From Spirosoma telluris (GTDB taxonomy: Bacteria > Bacteroidota > Bacteroidia > Cytophagales > Spirosomataceae), in NCBI GenBank assembly GCA_003259005.1, contig QLII01000001.1:1178001-1242000 (forward strand): a stretch of 64,000 nt of DNA, in the 5' to 3' direction. The notes under the pieces are model-generated. The model had not been told where the DNA came from. It did not search any database and saw only the letters and a list, made by a program, of their open reading frames with translations. A program made the position numbers and the translations under genes. Of the stretch, positions 27,804-37,571 are shown one piece after another. The first letter of the stretch is position 1. Each line of letters opens with the position of its first letter.

Positions 27804-29120
27804 ATGAATCGGTTTGTTCTCATTTGGTTAGTAGTTTATTCAGTTGCAGGTCATGCACAGACGGTTGTCTCAACCGTTCAGGAGGCCCTAACGCTGACCC
27901 GGCGCAGTAATCCAGACCTGGTCAATGCCCGACAGAATCGCTCCGTACAGGCCCAGCAGAAAACCGCAACCCGAGCGGCTTTACTTCCACAAGCTCGTTT
28001 CTTTACGAACTTCGACTATAACTATTCGCTCCCGGTTCAGTTAATCCCAACGGCCTTGTTCGGTGGGGCAGCCGGTGAGTATCGTTCCGTACAATTTGGC
28101 CTACCCTATGTGTTGGCTGCCGGTGCCGAAGTTACCCTGCCGGTTATCAATCGACCTGCCCATGCCGATTTAGGCATTGTCGATCAGAACCTTCGGATTA
28201 CAGATGACCAGAATCTGGTACTGCAAGATGAAATTTCGACCCAAACCGCCCGTCTCTACCATGCTACGCTGTTAACTCGCTCGGCCATTACGATTACGCG
28301 ACGCAACTTGTCATCAGCCGATACGCTTACCCAAATCGCCCATCAACGACTGGACAAAGGGTTAATTGAACCCCTTGAATACAACCGAATCCGCTCAGTG
28401 CAACTCACCACTGCCGATGTGCTGTATCAGAACGAACTGGCTTATACCCGTAACCTGAATCAGTTAAAATTACTCTTCGGTTTAACCTTGTCTGATAGCC
28501 TGATTCTGTCCGAAGAATTAGCCATGCGGCCCTCAGCTATGGCGGTTCCTGTAACGGCCATCAACACCCTTGAGCGGCCTCAGATAACCCTTCGTCAGGC
28601 ACGGATTGACCTGGCTAAGCTGCAACTGGAACGCGAACGACTTGCCCGTTGGCCTACGCTCTCAGCCTATGGCCGATATACGCAGCAGGCGCAACGGAGT
28701 CAGGTCAATTTCCTGAATACGAATGAACCGTGGTACCAAATTGGAGTCGCGGGTTTGCAATTCAACTGGCCGATCTACTCAGGAGGCTTACGCACCAGCA
28801 ATCTGACCCGTGCCAAGCTTCAGTTGAAAGTCGCCGAGGCTGAACTGGCCTATGAACGGAACAAGCAATTGAATGATACCGAAGATGTCCGGAATACCTA
28901 TAATCAGGCGATTCGTTCGCTGGATTTGAACCGGCAGAATTACGAACTCAGCAGCCAGAACGTTCAGATTGCACTAATCAAGTATCGGTCGGGTTTGTTT
29001 GCCTACGATCAATACCTGAACGTGTTTAACGAAGTGCTGACCGCCCAAAATCGGTTCCTCAACAATCTGTCGAACGTGTTTATCAATCAGACGATCCTAC
29101 AAATCCGAAACGGTCAATGA
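27804..29120 (+). CDS. TolC-family outer membrane efflux protein
   Basis: 438 residues with a Sec signal (MNRFVLIWLVVYSVAGHAQ). The two OEP halves are present: TVQEALTLTRRSNPDLVNAR at the start, and the C-terminal ...GGLRTSNLTRAKLQLKVAE with YRSGLFAYDQYLNVFNEVL. It forms the trimeric outer membrane channel for the exporter encoded by the next three genes. Its stop is followed by a hairpin and then the adaptor gene, all on one strand; this is the first gene of a six-gene operon. Confidence 0.93.
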   Translation: MNRFVLIWLVVYSVAGHAQTVVSTVQEALTLTRRSNPDLVNARQNRSVQAQQKTATRAALLPQARFFTNFDYNYSLPVQLIPTALFGGAAGEYRSVQFGLPYVLAAGAEVTLPVINRPAHADLGIVDQNLRITDDQNLVLQDEISTQTARLYHATLLTRSAITITRRNLSSADTLTQIAHQRLDKGLIEPLEYNRIRSVQLTTADVLYQNELAYTRNLNQLKLLFGLTLSDSLILSEELAMRPSAMAVPVTAINTLERPQITLRQARIDLAKLQLERERLARWPTLSAYGRYTQQAQRSQVNFLNTNEPWYQIGVAGLQFNWPIYSGGLRTSNLTRAKLQLKVAEAELAYERNKQLNDTEDVRNTYNQAIRSLDLNRQNYELSSQNVQIALIKYRSGLFAYDQYLNVFNEVLTAQNRFLNNLSNVFINQTILQIRNGQ

Positions 29121-29124
29121 AAAA

Positions 29125-29202
29125 GTTTACGGTTTAGAGTTTTTGGTTTTTGGTTGGCTGGTGCCAGCCCATTCTCGCGCCAGCCAACCGAAAACTGTAA
29201 AC
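29125..29202. repeat. Inverted repeat at the TolC/adaptor junction
   Basis: The left arm (GTTTACGGTTT near 29125, GGTTGGCTGG 29152-29161) is inverted by CCAGCCAACCGAAAACTGTAAAC ending 29202 (arms interrupted on the left side). It lies 33 bases before the adaptor ATG. Confidence 0.8.
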
Positions 29203-29234
29203 AGAATACCAAAAACCCACTCCCACAAACCAAG

Positions 29235-30296
29235 ATGAAACCGATCCTTTCCCTTATTTTGTTTTCACTTTTTTTTACGGCCTGCAAACGCGGTAACGAA
29301 GGCACGTCGCCTGCGTATAAGGAGTTGACTGAAGCGGTCTATGCCTCGGGCAATGTTTACCCTCGTAACGAGTACACGGTTACGGCTGATGCGACTGGTG
29401 TGTTACAACAACGGTTAGTTAATGAAGGTGATTCTATTCATAAAAATCAGTTGTTGTTCGTCCTCGAAAGTGCCACGGAGGATGCCCGCCAGCAGGCAGC
29501 CGCCAACGCATACCGTCAGGCCAGGGCAAATCTGAGTGCGAATTCACCCGTACTGGCTGAGCTGGAAGCGCAGGTTCGCAATGCCCGCACCCGACTCAGC
29601 AACGATTCGATCAACTACAACCGCTTCCGTGAACTCTATGGCCAGAACGCCACCTCGCGAGCCGAACTGGAGCGCGCCGAACTGAATTACACCTTGTCGA
29701 AAAATAATTTCCGCGCCCAATTGAACACCCTTCAGCGTAGCCGCGACCAGATTCGGCTCGATGTAGCGAACAACCGGAGTCAACTGGTAACCTCGGAAGT
29801 GGCTGGTCGCAACACCCGCATTCGGAGTTTCGTGGATGGCAAAGTCTACGAGGTATACAAAGATCCCGGCGAGGTCATCAAGGTGGGCGAACAACTGGCA
29901 CTTGTTGGTAGCGGTAGTCAACTGTTCGCTCAGTTAGCAGTTGATGAAAGTGATTTCGGGCGCATTCGCTCGGGTCAGGAGGTTATTCTGAAAGCGGATG
30001 TCTATCCCAACAAGGTATTCAAAGCACGTGTTAGTAAGATTTATCCTAAACTGAACCGAACGGATCAATCCTTTCGGGTAGATGCCGAGTTCGTGGGCGA
30101 ACGACCCGCGTCCTACTACGGCTTAACAGTCGAAGCTAATATCATTATCAGTCAGAATCCGCACGTGCTGACGATTCCTAAATCCTATGTTATTGGAAAT
30201 GACAGTGTATGGGTGGAGCAGGACGGTAAAAAACAGAAAGTAAAATTCCAGAAAGGAGCCGAAAACTTCGATCTGGTTGAGGTGAAGGGGGATTGA
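29235..30296 (+). CDS. Periplasmic adaptor lipoprotein (HlyD/MacA type)
   Basis: 353 residues from ATG 29235 (MKPILSLILFSLFFTAC), which gives a lipoprotein signal with Cys18; a longer upstream frame runs through a repeat and is rejected. A lipoyl half (TADATGVLQQRLVNEGDSI), a long coiled-coil hairpin (~85-175), and the second half with FVDGKVYEVYKDPGEVIKVG are followed by a beta-barrel domain. It bridges the MacB-like permease and TolC. The order TolC, adaptor, permease, ATPase indicates a tripartite ABC exporter. Confidence 0.92.
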   Translation: MKPILSLILFSLFFTACKRGNEGTSPAYKELTEAVYASGNVYPRNEYTVTADATGVLQQRLVNEGDSIHKNQLLFVLESATEDARQQAAANAYRQARANLSANSPVLAELEAQVRNARTRLSNDSINYNRFRELYGQNATSRAELERAELNYTLSKNNFRAQLNTLQRSRDQIRLDVANNRSQLVTSEVAGRNTRIRSFVDGKVYEVYKDPGEVIKVGEQLALVGSGSQLFAQLAVDESDFGRIRSGQEVILKADVYPNKVFKARVSKIYPKLNRTDQSFRVDAEFVGERPASYYGLTVEANIIISQNPHVLTIPKSYVIGNDSVWVEQDGKKQKVKFQKGAENFDLVEVKGD

Positions 30297-30319
30297 GGGA
30301 GACGAGTAAACTACTTTTA

Positions 30320-30405
30320 AATGAGTGAAAGAGTGAATGAGCGAAAGCGTGCGTCATGACACGTCAGCGTTTTCACTCATTCACTCTTTCGCTCTTTCAC
30401 TCATT
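30320..30405. repeat. Inverted repeat, GAGTGAAAGAGTGAATGAG family
   Basis: Left arm from 30320 (AATGAGTGAAAGAGTGAATG...), right arm 30370-30405 (...TTCACTCATTCACTCTTTCG and on). The loop carries CGTCA/TGACG words. It ends 4 bases before the permease ATG. Confidence 0.9.
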
Positions 30406-30409
30406 AAAG

Positions 30410-31660
30410 ATGAATCTTCATATCGCTTCCCAGATAGCCCAGACGCATTTGCTGGCCAAGAAACGCCAAACACTCGTTGCCATGCTCGGCGTGACGTTCG
30501 GGATTGCCATGTTCATTACGATGATTTCGTTTATGCAGGGTGTGAATCAGTTTCTGGAAGATTCAGCCCTGGATGCCAGCCCGCATATCCGGCTTTATAA
30601 TGAGGTGAATACCCAGCGTCCTGGCTTGATCGAGCAACTCAGACCCGGCAACTTCAACGTCATTTACCATCAGAAACCAAAAGACGAACAGGCACGGGTC
30701 AAAAATGGAATGACCATTGCCGAACGTATTGAACGGGAACCGGGTGTACTCGGCGTGTCGCCCCAGGTTGCCACGCAGGCTTTCTATAACAATGGCCCTA
30801 TCCAGCTTTCGGGTACGATTTCGGGTGTAGATATCGACCGCGAAAACCGACTGTACAAACTGACGACCCGCCTAAAATCAGGCAGTCTCAGTACGCTAAA
30901 AACCAATCCCGATGGCTTAATTATGGGTAACGTTCTGGCCCGAAAGCTCAACGTACGCGTTGGTGACAAAGTAACCGTAACTACACCCAAAGGGGGTATT
31001 CGAGTACTTCGGGTAGTTGGAACGTTTGGCTTTGGCGTCGGTACGGTAGACAATACCAAGAGCTACGCCAACCTCTCAACCGTGCAGGAAATGCTCCAGA
31101 GAGATCCCAGCTACATCACCGACATTCACATCAAGATGGTTGACCCCATGCAGGCCATTCCCTTTGGGAAGAAGCTTCGGGCGATATATGGGTATTATAC
31201 CGAAGATTGGGCAACGGCCAATACGGCGATTCTGGCGGGTGAAAAAATACGAAATATGCTTACCTATGTCGTGTCAATCACTTTACTAGTAGTGGCTGGG
31301 TTCGGGATTTATAACATCATGAACATGACCGTCATTAATAAAATCAAAGACATTGCTATTCTAAAAGCAACCGGTTTCGACGCGCGTGATATCATCGCCA
31401 TTTTCCTCCTGCAAGCCGTTTTTATTGGGTTTACGGGTGGATTACTAGGACTAGGCATCGGATTTGGTTTAAGTTACCTACTGTCCATCACGCCCTTCGA
31501 CGCAGGTGACTTTCTGAGTCTCAAGACATTTCCAGTCATTTTTGCCGCGAAGTATTACATTATGGGCTTACTGTTTGGCGTAATTACAACCATTCTGGCA
31601 GGCTTTTTCCCGTCCCGAAAAGCCGCCCAGGTTGATCCGGTGGCAATTTTGAGAGGATAA
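30410..31660 (+). CDS. ABC exporter permease (MacB/FtsX type)
   Basis: 416 residues from ATG 30410 (MNLHIASQIAQTHLLAKKRQ); upstream in-frame codons are repeat sequence. A first membrane helix (TLVAMLGVTFGIAMFITMIS) is followed by a large periplasmic MacB_PCD domain (~50-270). Three C-terminal helices include the FtsX core (NIMNMTVINKIKDIAILKAT) and end with FFPSRKAAQVDPVAILRG. This is the four-helix mechanotransmission ABC permease fold, working with the separate ATPase encoded next. Cargo unknown; family members export antibiotics, lipoproteins or peptides. Confidence 0.94.
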   Translation: MNLHIASQIAQTHLLAKKRQTLVAMLGVTFGIAMFITMISFMQGVNQFLEDSALDASPHIRLYNEVNTQRPGLIEQLRPGNFNVIYHQKPKDEQARVKNGMTIAERIEREPGVLGVSPQVATQAFYNNGPIQLSGTISGVDIDRENRLYKLTTRLKSGSLSTLKTNPDGLIMGNVLARKLNVRVGDKVTVTTPKGGIRVLRVVGTFGFGVGTVDNTKSYANLSTVQEMLQRDPSYITDIHIKMVDPMQAIPFGKKLRAIYGYYTEDWATANTAILAGEKIRNMLTYVVSITLLVVAGFGIYNIMNMTVINKIKDIAILKATGFDARDIIAIFLLQAVFIGFTGGLLGLGIGFGLSYLLSITPFDAGDFLSLKTFPVIFAAKYYIMGLLFGVITTILAGFFPSRKAAQVDPVAILRG

Positions 31661-31664
31661 ATTT

Positions 31665-31719
31665 TAAAAGAGTGAATAACTGACGCGGCACTCTTTCACT
31701 CTCTCGCTCTTTCACTTTT
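31665..31719. repeat. Inverted repeat, GAGTGAAAGAG family
   Basis: Short left arm AAAAGAGTGA (31666-31675), loop with CTGACGC, right arm 31690-31719 of CTCTTTCACT words. The right arm ends 7 bases before the ATPase ATG. Confidence 0.8.
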
Positions 31720-31726
31720 GAAATCT

Positions 31727-32416
31727 ATGCCAACTGTTCTTTCCTCCCAACATCTGAACAAATACTTCTACGACCCGGAGAAATTTCAGGTATTGAAAGA
31801 TATTACATTCGACGTCCAGAAAGGGGAATTTCTTTCGATTGTCGGCAAGTCAGGTTGTGGTAAATCAACGCTGCTTTACCTATTGTCGACAATGGATACG
31901 GAGTATAACGGCCAGATCGAAATGGCGGGCACGAAACTAACGGGCCGCAGTCAGGATTATCTGGCACGCTTTCGCAATGAGCATCTGGGGTTTGTGTTCC
32001 AGTTCCACTTTTTGCTGCCCGAATTTTCCGCTTTGCAGAACGTAATGCTGCCGGGCCTCAAGCTCGGCAAATACCCGGAGAAAGAGGTCGAAGCACGGGC
32101 CATGGAGAAGTTGCGCATTATTGGCATGGCTGATTTTGCCAGAAAACCCGCCAGCAAGTTATCGGGTGGGCAACAGCAACGAGTAGCGATTGCCCGGGCG
32201 CTCATCAACGACCCAACCATCATCATGGGCGATGAGCCAACAGGAAATCTGGATCGGGCTAATACCGAAAATGTCTTCGATATTTTTCGTGATCTTGCCG
32301 GAAAAGGCCAAACCATTATTGCCGTTACACACGATCCTGATTTTGCCGCCGGGACTGACCGAGTCATCGAAATGTCGGACGGAATGATCATTGCCAGCCA
32401 TGAAAATAAAGTTTAA
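31727..32416 (+). CDS. ABC exporter ATP-binding protein (MacB/LolD type)
   Basis: 229 residues from ATG 31727 (MPTVLSSQHL); an upstream TTG in frame is less likely. Walker A is GKSGCGKST, the signature motif LSGGQQQRVAIARAL, Walker B IIMGDEPTGNLD, and the switch His is in AVTHDPDFA. This is the class that powers MacB/Lol-type permeases. Its 3' end overlaps the kinase start by 17 bases, so exporter and two-component system are translationally coupled. Confidence 0.96.
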   Translation: MPTVLSSQHLNKYFYDPEKFQVLKDITFDVQKGEFLSIVGKSGCGKSTLLYLLSTMDTEYNGQIEMAGTKLTGRSQDYLARFRNEHLGFVFQFHFLLPEFSALQNVMLPGLKLGKYPEKEVEARAMEKLRIIGMADFARKPASKLSGGQQQRVAIARALINDPTIIMGDEPTGNLDRANTENVFDIFRDLAGKGQTIIAVTHDPDFAAGTDRVIEMSDGMIIASHENKV

Positions 32417-33419
32417 CAAATACGTCGAAGGGCTTCTACTATGGGTTGCCTTAGGAGGCATGGCTGTTCGGCAATGGCTAGTTCCTACGATTACCTGGCA
32501 GCTTCAGGCGGTGCTCTTTGTCGTATCATTGCTCATGTTAAACCTAGTTTGGACGTTTCATTATCTATTTAATGAGTGGCTAAACAAACGCCTGCCTTTC
32601 GAGACAAATGTTCGATGGCGCATTGCCGTTCAGGTGTTAGGCGGCTGGTCTATTGTGAAAACGATCGCTTTGATTACCGGCTATTTTATTTCGACTCGCT
32701 TCCTTCCACCAGTTTTATCCCAGATGAATAAGTTTACATTCATCATTGTCGGGCTGATGATCTTTCTGGTGAACACTGTCATCTGCCTGGGTTTTATGGC
32801 AAGTCATTTATTGAAACGCTGGCAGGAAAATACAGTACGAACGGCGCAACTGGAAAAGGAAAAAGTGCAGGTACAATTAGACAGCCTGAAAAACCAGATC
32901 AGTCCGCATTTTCTGTTTAACAGCCTCTCGTCTCTGGATAGCCTCATTGAGGATAATCCGGTGCTGGCCCGGCAATTTCTGCAACAACTCTCAAAAGTAT
33001 TTCGGTATGTGTTGCAACATAAAGACAAAGCCTTAGTCCCGCTTGAAACGGAGCTGGCGTTCATCAAAAATTACATTTCGCTCCTGCATACTCGTTTTGA
33101 CGGGGCCTTTATCGTCCATTGTGAGGTAGATAAAGATGCGCTGGATCAGCAAATTGTACCCGTAACGCTTCAGATTTTGATCGAAAATGCGATCAAGCAT
33201 AATGTAATCAACGAGGCTCGCCCGCTCACAGTCACGATCAGTACCCACGACGGCTATATCGACATATCAAACCCGATTCAGCATAAACGGCAGGTAAGTT
33301 CCTCGAATGGACAGGGGCTTGAGAATTTAAAACTCTTATACAGCTATCTGGGACCCCGTGCCGTTGAAGTCGATGAAAACGAGGAGACTTTTGGGGTGCG
33401 CGTACCTTTGCTGATGTAA
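32400..33419 (+). CDS. LytS/YpdA-like sensor histidine kinase
   Basis: 339 residues from ATG 32400. Four membrane helices in residues ~10-135 form a small sensor without a large periplasmic loop. A short coiled coil (140-162) leads to the His_kinase domain (PF06580 type) with QISPHFLFNSLSSLD; His170 is the phosphorylation site. The ATP-binding part has VTLQILIENAIKHN and GQGLENLKLLY. The overlap with the ATPase gene suggests that it senses the exporter's cargo or state, as in Bce-like modules, but the cue is unknown. Its partner regulator is the next gene. Confidence 0.94.
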   Translation: MKIKFNKYVEGLLLWVALGGMAVRQWLVPTITWQLQAVLFVVSLLMLNLVWTFHYLFNEWLNKRLPFETNVRWRIAVQVLGGWSIVKTIALITGYFISTRFLPPVLSQMNKFTFIIVGLMIFLVNTVICLGFMASHLLKRWQENTVRTAQLEKEKVQVQLDSLKNQISPHFLFNSLSSLDSLIEDNPVLARQFLQQLSKVFRYVLQHKDKALVPLETELAFIKNYISLLHTRFDGAFIVHCEVDKDALDQQIVPVTLQILIENAIKHNVINEARPLTVTISTHDGYIDISNPIQHKRQVSSSNGQGLENLKLLYSYLGPRAVEVDENEETFGVRVPLLM

Positions 33420-33429
33420 TTGGCCTAAT

Positions 33430-33515
33430 TATTACACAGAGATACAAGGAGAAAAAAGAGATACACTGAGTTTTTCTCTGTGCTCCTCATTTTCCTCCTC
33501 GTATCTCTGTGTAAT
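33430..33515. repeat. Inverted repeat, ACACAGAGATACAAGGAG family
   Basis: ATTACACAGAGATACAAGGAG (from 33430, 21 bases with gap) is inverted by CTCCTCGTATCTCTGTGTAAT ending 33515. It lies between kinase and regulator genes, 18 bases before the regulator ATG. A related CACAGAGGCACAGAG repeat lies at 49132-49215. Confidence 0.9.
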
Positions 33516-33533
33516 CACTTCACCCGAAGACCT

Positions 33534-34322
33534 ATGACTATCCTTCTCATCGAAGATGAACCGCTAATTGCCCGGCAACTTTTGAAGTTGGTTCGTGAGT
33601 TGGAACCGGGTGCTGTCATTGATGGCCCATTGGCCAGCGTACAGGGCATTTGTGATTATTTTACCCAAAACCGACAGACTGGACGCCCTGCTCCTGACCT
33701 GGTTATTTCGGACATTCAGCTTTCTGATGGCGTGAGTTTCGAGGCATTCCGGCAGATTCAACTGGTCTCTCCCATCATTTTTACCACAGCCTACGATGAA
33801 TACGCCATTCGGGCATTCAAGCTCAACAGCCTCGATTACCTGCTTAAACCCATTGATCCCGAAGAACTTAAAGCTGCACTAACCAAGTTTCACCGCTGGT
33901 CGCGGAATGATACAACAGACTTTGGCGACCAGTTCAGGAATTTCCTGAGTCAGCTGACAGAGCAGTCGCCTACGAATCAATATAAACGCCGTTTTTTAGG
34001 GCATTACCTCCGACAAATTATCTCGGTACCACAGGAACAGGTCGCTTATTTCCTGCGTAATGAACTCATTTACCTGGTTACCAACGAAGGTAAAAAGCTG
34101 GTGGCCGACTATAAAACCCTCGACGAACTAGACGAACTCGTTGACCCTGCGCGATTCTTTCGGGTTAATCGCCAGTGCTTAGTCAGTATTGATGCTGTAG
34201 CTGGCTATCGGCCACACGATAGTCAAAAGTTACTCGTATGCTTAAAAAGCCCGAACGACAAATTAGAATTGCTGGTAAGCAAAGAGAAAGCAAATTTATT
34301 TAGGCAGTGGCTCGAAGGCTAA
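33534..34322 (+). CDS. LytTR-family response regulator
   Basis: 262 residues from ATG 33534 (MTILLIEDEPLIARQ). The receiver has the acidic pair E-D-E, phosphoacceptor Asp60 (DLVISDIQLSDG), Thr of IIFTTAYDEYA and Lys of DYLLKPIDPEE. A linker leads to a LytTR DNA-binding domain (~150-262) with QVAYFLRNELIYLVTNEGK and FFRVNRQCLVSI. It pairs with the LytS-like kinase just upstream and most likely controls this same exporter operon. Last gene of the operon; the next 248 bases hold no recognised feature. Confidence 0.95.
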   Translation: MTILLIEDEPLIARQLLKLVRELEPGAVIDGPLASVQGICDYFTQNRQTGRPAPDLVISDIQLSDGVSFEAFRQIQLVSPIIFTTAYDEYAIRAFKLNSLDYLLKPIDPEELKAALTKFHRWSRNDTTDFGDQFRNFLSQLTEQSPTNQYKRRFLGHYLRQIISVPQEQVAYFLRNELIYLVTNEGKKLVADYKTLDELDELVDPARFFRVNRQCLVSIDAVAGYRPHDSQKLLVCLKSPNDKLELLVSKEKANLFRQWLEG

Positions 34323-34570
34323 GTCGCACTCATAAAGACAATAACATATTATATCATTACTGTTAAAAAAATAAAAAAGCCTCTATTCTAGTTAGTTTCT
34401 TCGTAACTATACACCTAGTTTTTCATGCCTGATCTATTCCAATAACTAGTCAACGAACGACCACTCATCCAATTTTTTGGCAAGTCTCTGTAAAACCTGT
34501 TGATTGACTCTTAATTTATTCTTATCTATACAAGATTAGTTTTTTCAGTACCCCAACTAACTGTTTTTTT

Positions 34571-37408
34571 ATGCAAAATAATCTTACCCGGACCGCAGGG
34601 TTCTGGACTAAAAGGTTCCGATTGGGTTCGCTGGTCGCTACGTGGGTAGCCGGTAGCCTAACTTTCGTGTCGGCACAGGACAAAGCGGCAGCCGTATCGG
34701 TACCAGAAGGTATCACAAAGGGCGCATCGGTTGAAGGCATCACGGAATACAACCTGAAGAACGGCCTCAAAGTATTACTCTTCCCCGACCAATCGAAACC
34801 GACCGTTACCGTTAATATTACGTATCTGGTTGGTTCCCGGCATGAGGGCCTGGGCGAAACGGGGATGGCGCACTTACTGGAGCACATGGTGTTTAAAGGT
34901 TCAACCAAACACACCAATATTCCCCAGGAACTGACCTCGCACGGTGCCCGCCCTAACGGCTCGACCTGGCTCGACCGCACGAACTACTTCGAGACGTTTG
35001 CCGCTACGGACGAAAACCTAAAGTGGGCACTCGACCTCGAAGCAGACCGGATGGTGAATAGCTTCATCAAGAAAAGTGATCTTGAAACCGAGTTTTCCGT
35101 TGTGAGGAATGAGTTCGAAATGCGGGAGAACTCCCCACAAAACGTACTGAATGAGCGCGTTGTATCATCGGCTTATCTGTGGCACAACTACGGCAAATCG
35201 ACCATCGGGAATCGTTCCGATCTGGAAAAAGTCCCCATTGTAAACCTGCAGGAGTTTTACAAAAAATACTACCAGCCCGATAATGCGGTGTTAGTCGTTG
35301 CGGGTAAGATCGACGAATCGAAAGTACTGGCACTCGTTAACGAGTATTTCGGAGCCATTCCGCGCCCAACGCGGGTGTTGCAACCCACCTATAGCGTTGA
35401 GCCTATTCAGGATGGTGAGCGTACCGTGACCCTCCGCCGGGTGGGTGACACAAAAGTGGTATCGGCCTTGTATCACATTATGCCAAGCTCGCACCCCGAT
35501 TATCCGGCGATGGACGTACTGACCGACCTATTGACCGATGAGCCGAGCGGTCGCCTGTACAAATCGCTGATTGAAACCAAGAAAGCATCGCAGGAATATG
35601 GCTATTCGTTCATGACAAAAGATCCTGGCTACGTCTACTTTGCGGCTGAGTTACTGAAAGAAAAATCGCTCGACGACGCGAAAGCAACCTTGCTCGGTAC
35701 TCTTGATTCGGTAACGGTAAAGCCACCAACGAAAGAGGAAGTGGAACGCGCCAAAGCGAAGTTATTGAAAGATGTTGAAATCAGTTTTAAGGATGTTGAA
35801 CGCTTAGGTAGGACTCTAAGTGAATACATTGCTACAGGTGACTGGCGGCTTGGATTTCTTTACCGCGATGCACTTGAAAAAGTAAGCCCGGCAGATGTGC
35901 AACGGGTGGCTAAATACTATTTCAAGCCATCGAACCGCACCATTGGTGAATTCATTCCGGAGGCTACTCCTGACCGCGTCGAAACTCCGGAAGCTCCAAG
36001 TATGGAGTCGTTAGTGAAAAACTACAAAGGCCGCGCCGTTATTGCCAGTGGTGAAGCCTTTGATCCATCACCCGCTAATATTGATGGTCGTACCCGCCGG
36101 ATTGAGCAGCCAAACAGCATTGAATTGGCTCTGTTACCCAAGACAACCCGTGGCAACGAAGTCAATGCCCGTATGACACTTCGGTATGGAGATCAGAAAA
36201 GTCTGATGAACAAAAGTGCCGTTTCGGTATTCACGGCTTCGATGCTTGATAGAGGTACAACAACTCGTACCCGTCAGCAGATTAAAGAAGAATTTGATAA
36301 ACTAAAAGCACAGGTTAATGTATTTGGCGGTGGCAATCAGGTCAATATTTCTATTAAAACGACCAAAGAAAACCTGCCTGCTGTTATCCGGATTGTAAGC
36401 GACATGCTGAAACATCCCGCTTTTGATGCCAACGAGTTCGAAAAACTAAAACAGGAACAACTGGCCCAAATTGAGTCGCAACGATCAGAGCCACAGAGCC
36501 TTGCATTCACGGCTTTCCAACGTCAGATGAATCCGTTCCCGAAAGAAGATGTGCGATACACGTCAACACCAGATGAAGATGTAGCGGATGTAAAAGCGCT
36601 CAAGCTCGATGAGTTGAAACAGTTCCATAAAGACTTTTATGGCGCTCAGAACGCAACCCTGTCGATTGTGGGTGATTTTGATGAAACACCCGTTCGGAAA
36701 GTAATTACCGATGAGCTGGGCACCTGGAAAGCGAAAAAGCCTTTCAGCCGTCTGGTTTCGACCTATAACGACATTAAGCCAACCCCTCAAAGCATCGAAG
36801 CGCCCGACAAGGCAAATGCCTTCATGGTGGCGGGTGTAAATATCCCGCTTCGCGACGATGATCCTGATTATCCAGCCCTGGTTCTGGGTAACTACATGCT
36901 TGGTGGGGGCTTCCTGAACTCGCGCCTGGCGGTTCGTATCCGTCAGAAAGAAGGGATCAGCTATGGCGTTGGTTCGCAGCTTCAGGCTAATCCGTGGGAT
37001 AAAACGGGGATGTTCATGACCTACGCCATCTACAATCCTGAAAACGCCGAGCGACTGGAAAAAGCCTTCCGCGAAGAAATGGAGAAAGTGGTGAAGGATG
37101 GGTTTACAGCCGATGAGTTGAAAGCCGCTCGCTCAGGTCTTCTGCAATCCCGGATGGTTTCGCGGGCGCAGGATGCAGGTCTGTCCAGTACACTCAATAA
37201 CTACCTGTACCTGAACCGGACCATGAACTGGGATGCCGATTTCGAAAAGAAACTTGAAGCCCTGACACCCGAGCAAATCAACGCAGCCATGAAGAAACAC
37301 ATCGACCCGTCGAAGATTTCGATCATCCGGGCTGGTGATTTTGCCAAAGCGGCCAAGAAAGCGGCCGACAAAACACCCGCTTCGTCGGTGAGTGGCGGTA
37401 AGAACTAG
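34571..37408 (+). CDS. M16 family zinc metallopeptidase (two-domain, insulinase type)
   Basis: 945 residues with an N-terminal export signal (SLVATWVAGSLTFVSAQ). The inverted zinc motif HxxEH is in GMAHLLEHMVFKGS, and the distal Glu is in the following helix (VRNEFEMRENSP). The R/Y substrate-binding element is in the second half (RLAVRIRQKEGISYGVGS), so both halves of the clam-shell are fused in one chain. Periplasmic peptidase that degrades peptides or outer membrane protein fragments. Intact despite its length. Single gene with a long inverted repeat after its stop. Confidence 0.95.
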   Translation: MQNNLTRTAGFWTKRFRLGSLVATWVAGSLTFVSAQDKAAAVSVPEGITKGASVEGITEYNLKNGLKVLLFPDQSKPTVTVNITYLVGSRHEGLGETGMAHLLEHMVFKGSTKHTNIPQELTSHGARPNGSTWLDRTNYFETFAATDENLKWALDLEADRMVNSFIKKSDLETEFSVVRNEFEMRENSPQNVLNERVVSSAYLWHNYGKSTIGNRSDLEKVPIVNLQEFYKKYYQPDNAVLVVAGKIDESKVLALVNEYFGAIPRPTRVLQPTYSVEPIQDGERTVTLRRVGDTKVVSALYHIMPSSHPDYPAMDVLTDLLTDEPSGRLYKSLIETKKASQEYGYSFMTKDPGYVYFAAELLKEKSLDDAKATLLGTLDSVTVKPPTKEEVERAKAKLLKDVEISFKDVERLGRTLSEYIATGDWRLGFLYRDALEKVSPADVQRVAKYYFKPSNRTIGEFIPEATPDRVETPEAPSMESLVKNYKGRAVIASGEAFDPSPANIDGRTRRIEQPNSIELALLPKTTRGNEVNARMTLRYGDQKSLMNKSAVSVFTASMLDRGTTTRTRQQIKEEFDKLKAQVNVFGGGNQVNISIKTTKENLPAVIRIVSDMLKHPAFDANEFEKLKQEQLAQIESQRSEPQSLAFTAFQRQMNPFPKEDVRYTSTPDEDVADVKALKLDELKQFHKDFYGAQNATLSIVGDFDETPVRKVITDELGTWKAKKPFSRLVSTYNDIKPTPQSIEAPDKANAFMVAGVNIPLRDDDPDYPALVLGNYMLGGGFLNSRLAVRIRQKEGISYGVGSQLQANPWDKTGMFMTYAIYNPENAERLEKAFREEMEKVVKDGFTADELKAARSGLLQSRMVSRAQDAGLSSTLNNYLYLNRTMNWDADFEKKLEALTPEQINAAMKKHIDPSKISIIRAGDFAKAAKKAADKTPASSVSGGKN

Positions 37409-37417
37409 TCCGACCCG

Positions 37418-37516
37418 GAACCGGGATTTTTAAGATTAAAGTGATTTTCTTGATTTTGCTTCCACCAGGATGGACAGAATCGTATAAATCATTTTTAATC
37501 ACAAAAATCCCGGTTC
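37418..37516. repeat. Inverted repeat after the M16 peptidase gene
   Basis: GAACCGGGATTTTTAAGATT (from 37418) is inverted by AATCACAAAAATCCCGGTTC (to 37516), with further partial pairing inside. It starts 9 bases after the peptidase stop and may end its transcript. Confidence 0.85.
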
Positions 37517-37571
37517 TTTTTTTGGCCATTCAACTATAAATATCGTTATTCACCTAAAATTTACGTTTACC

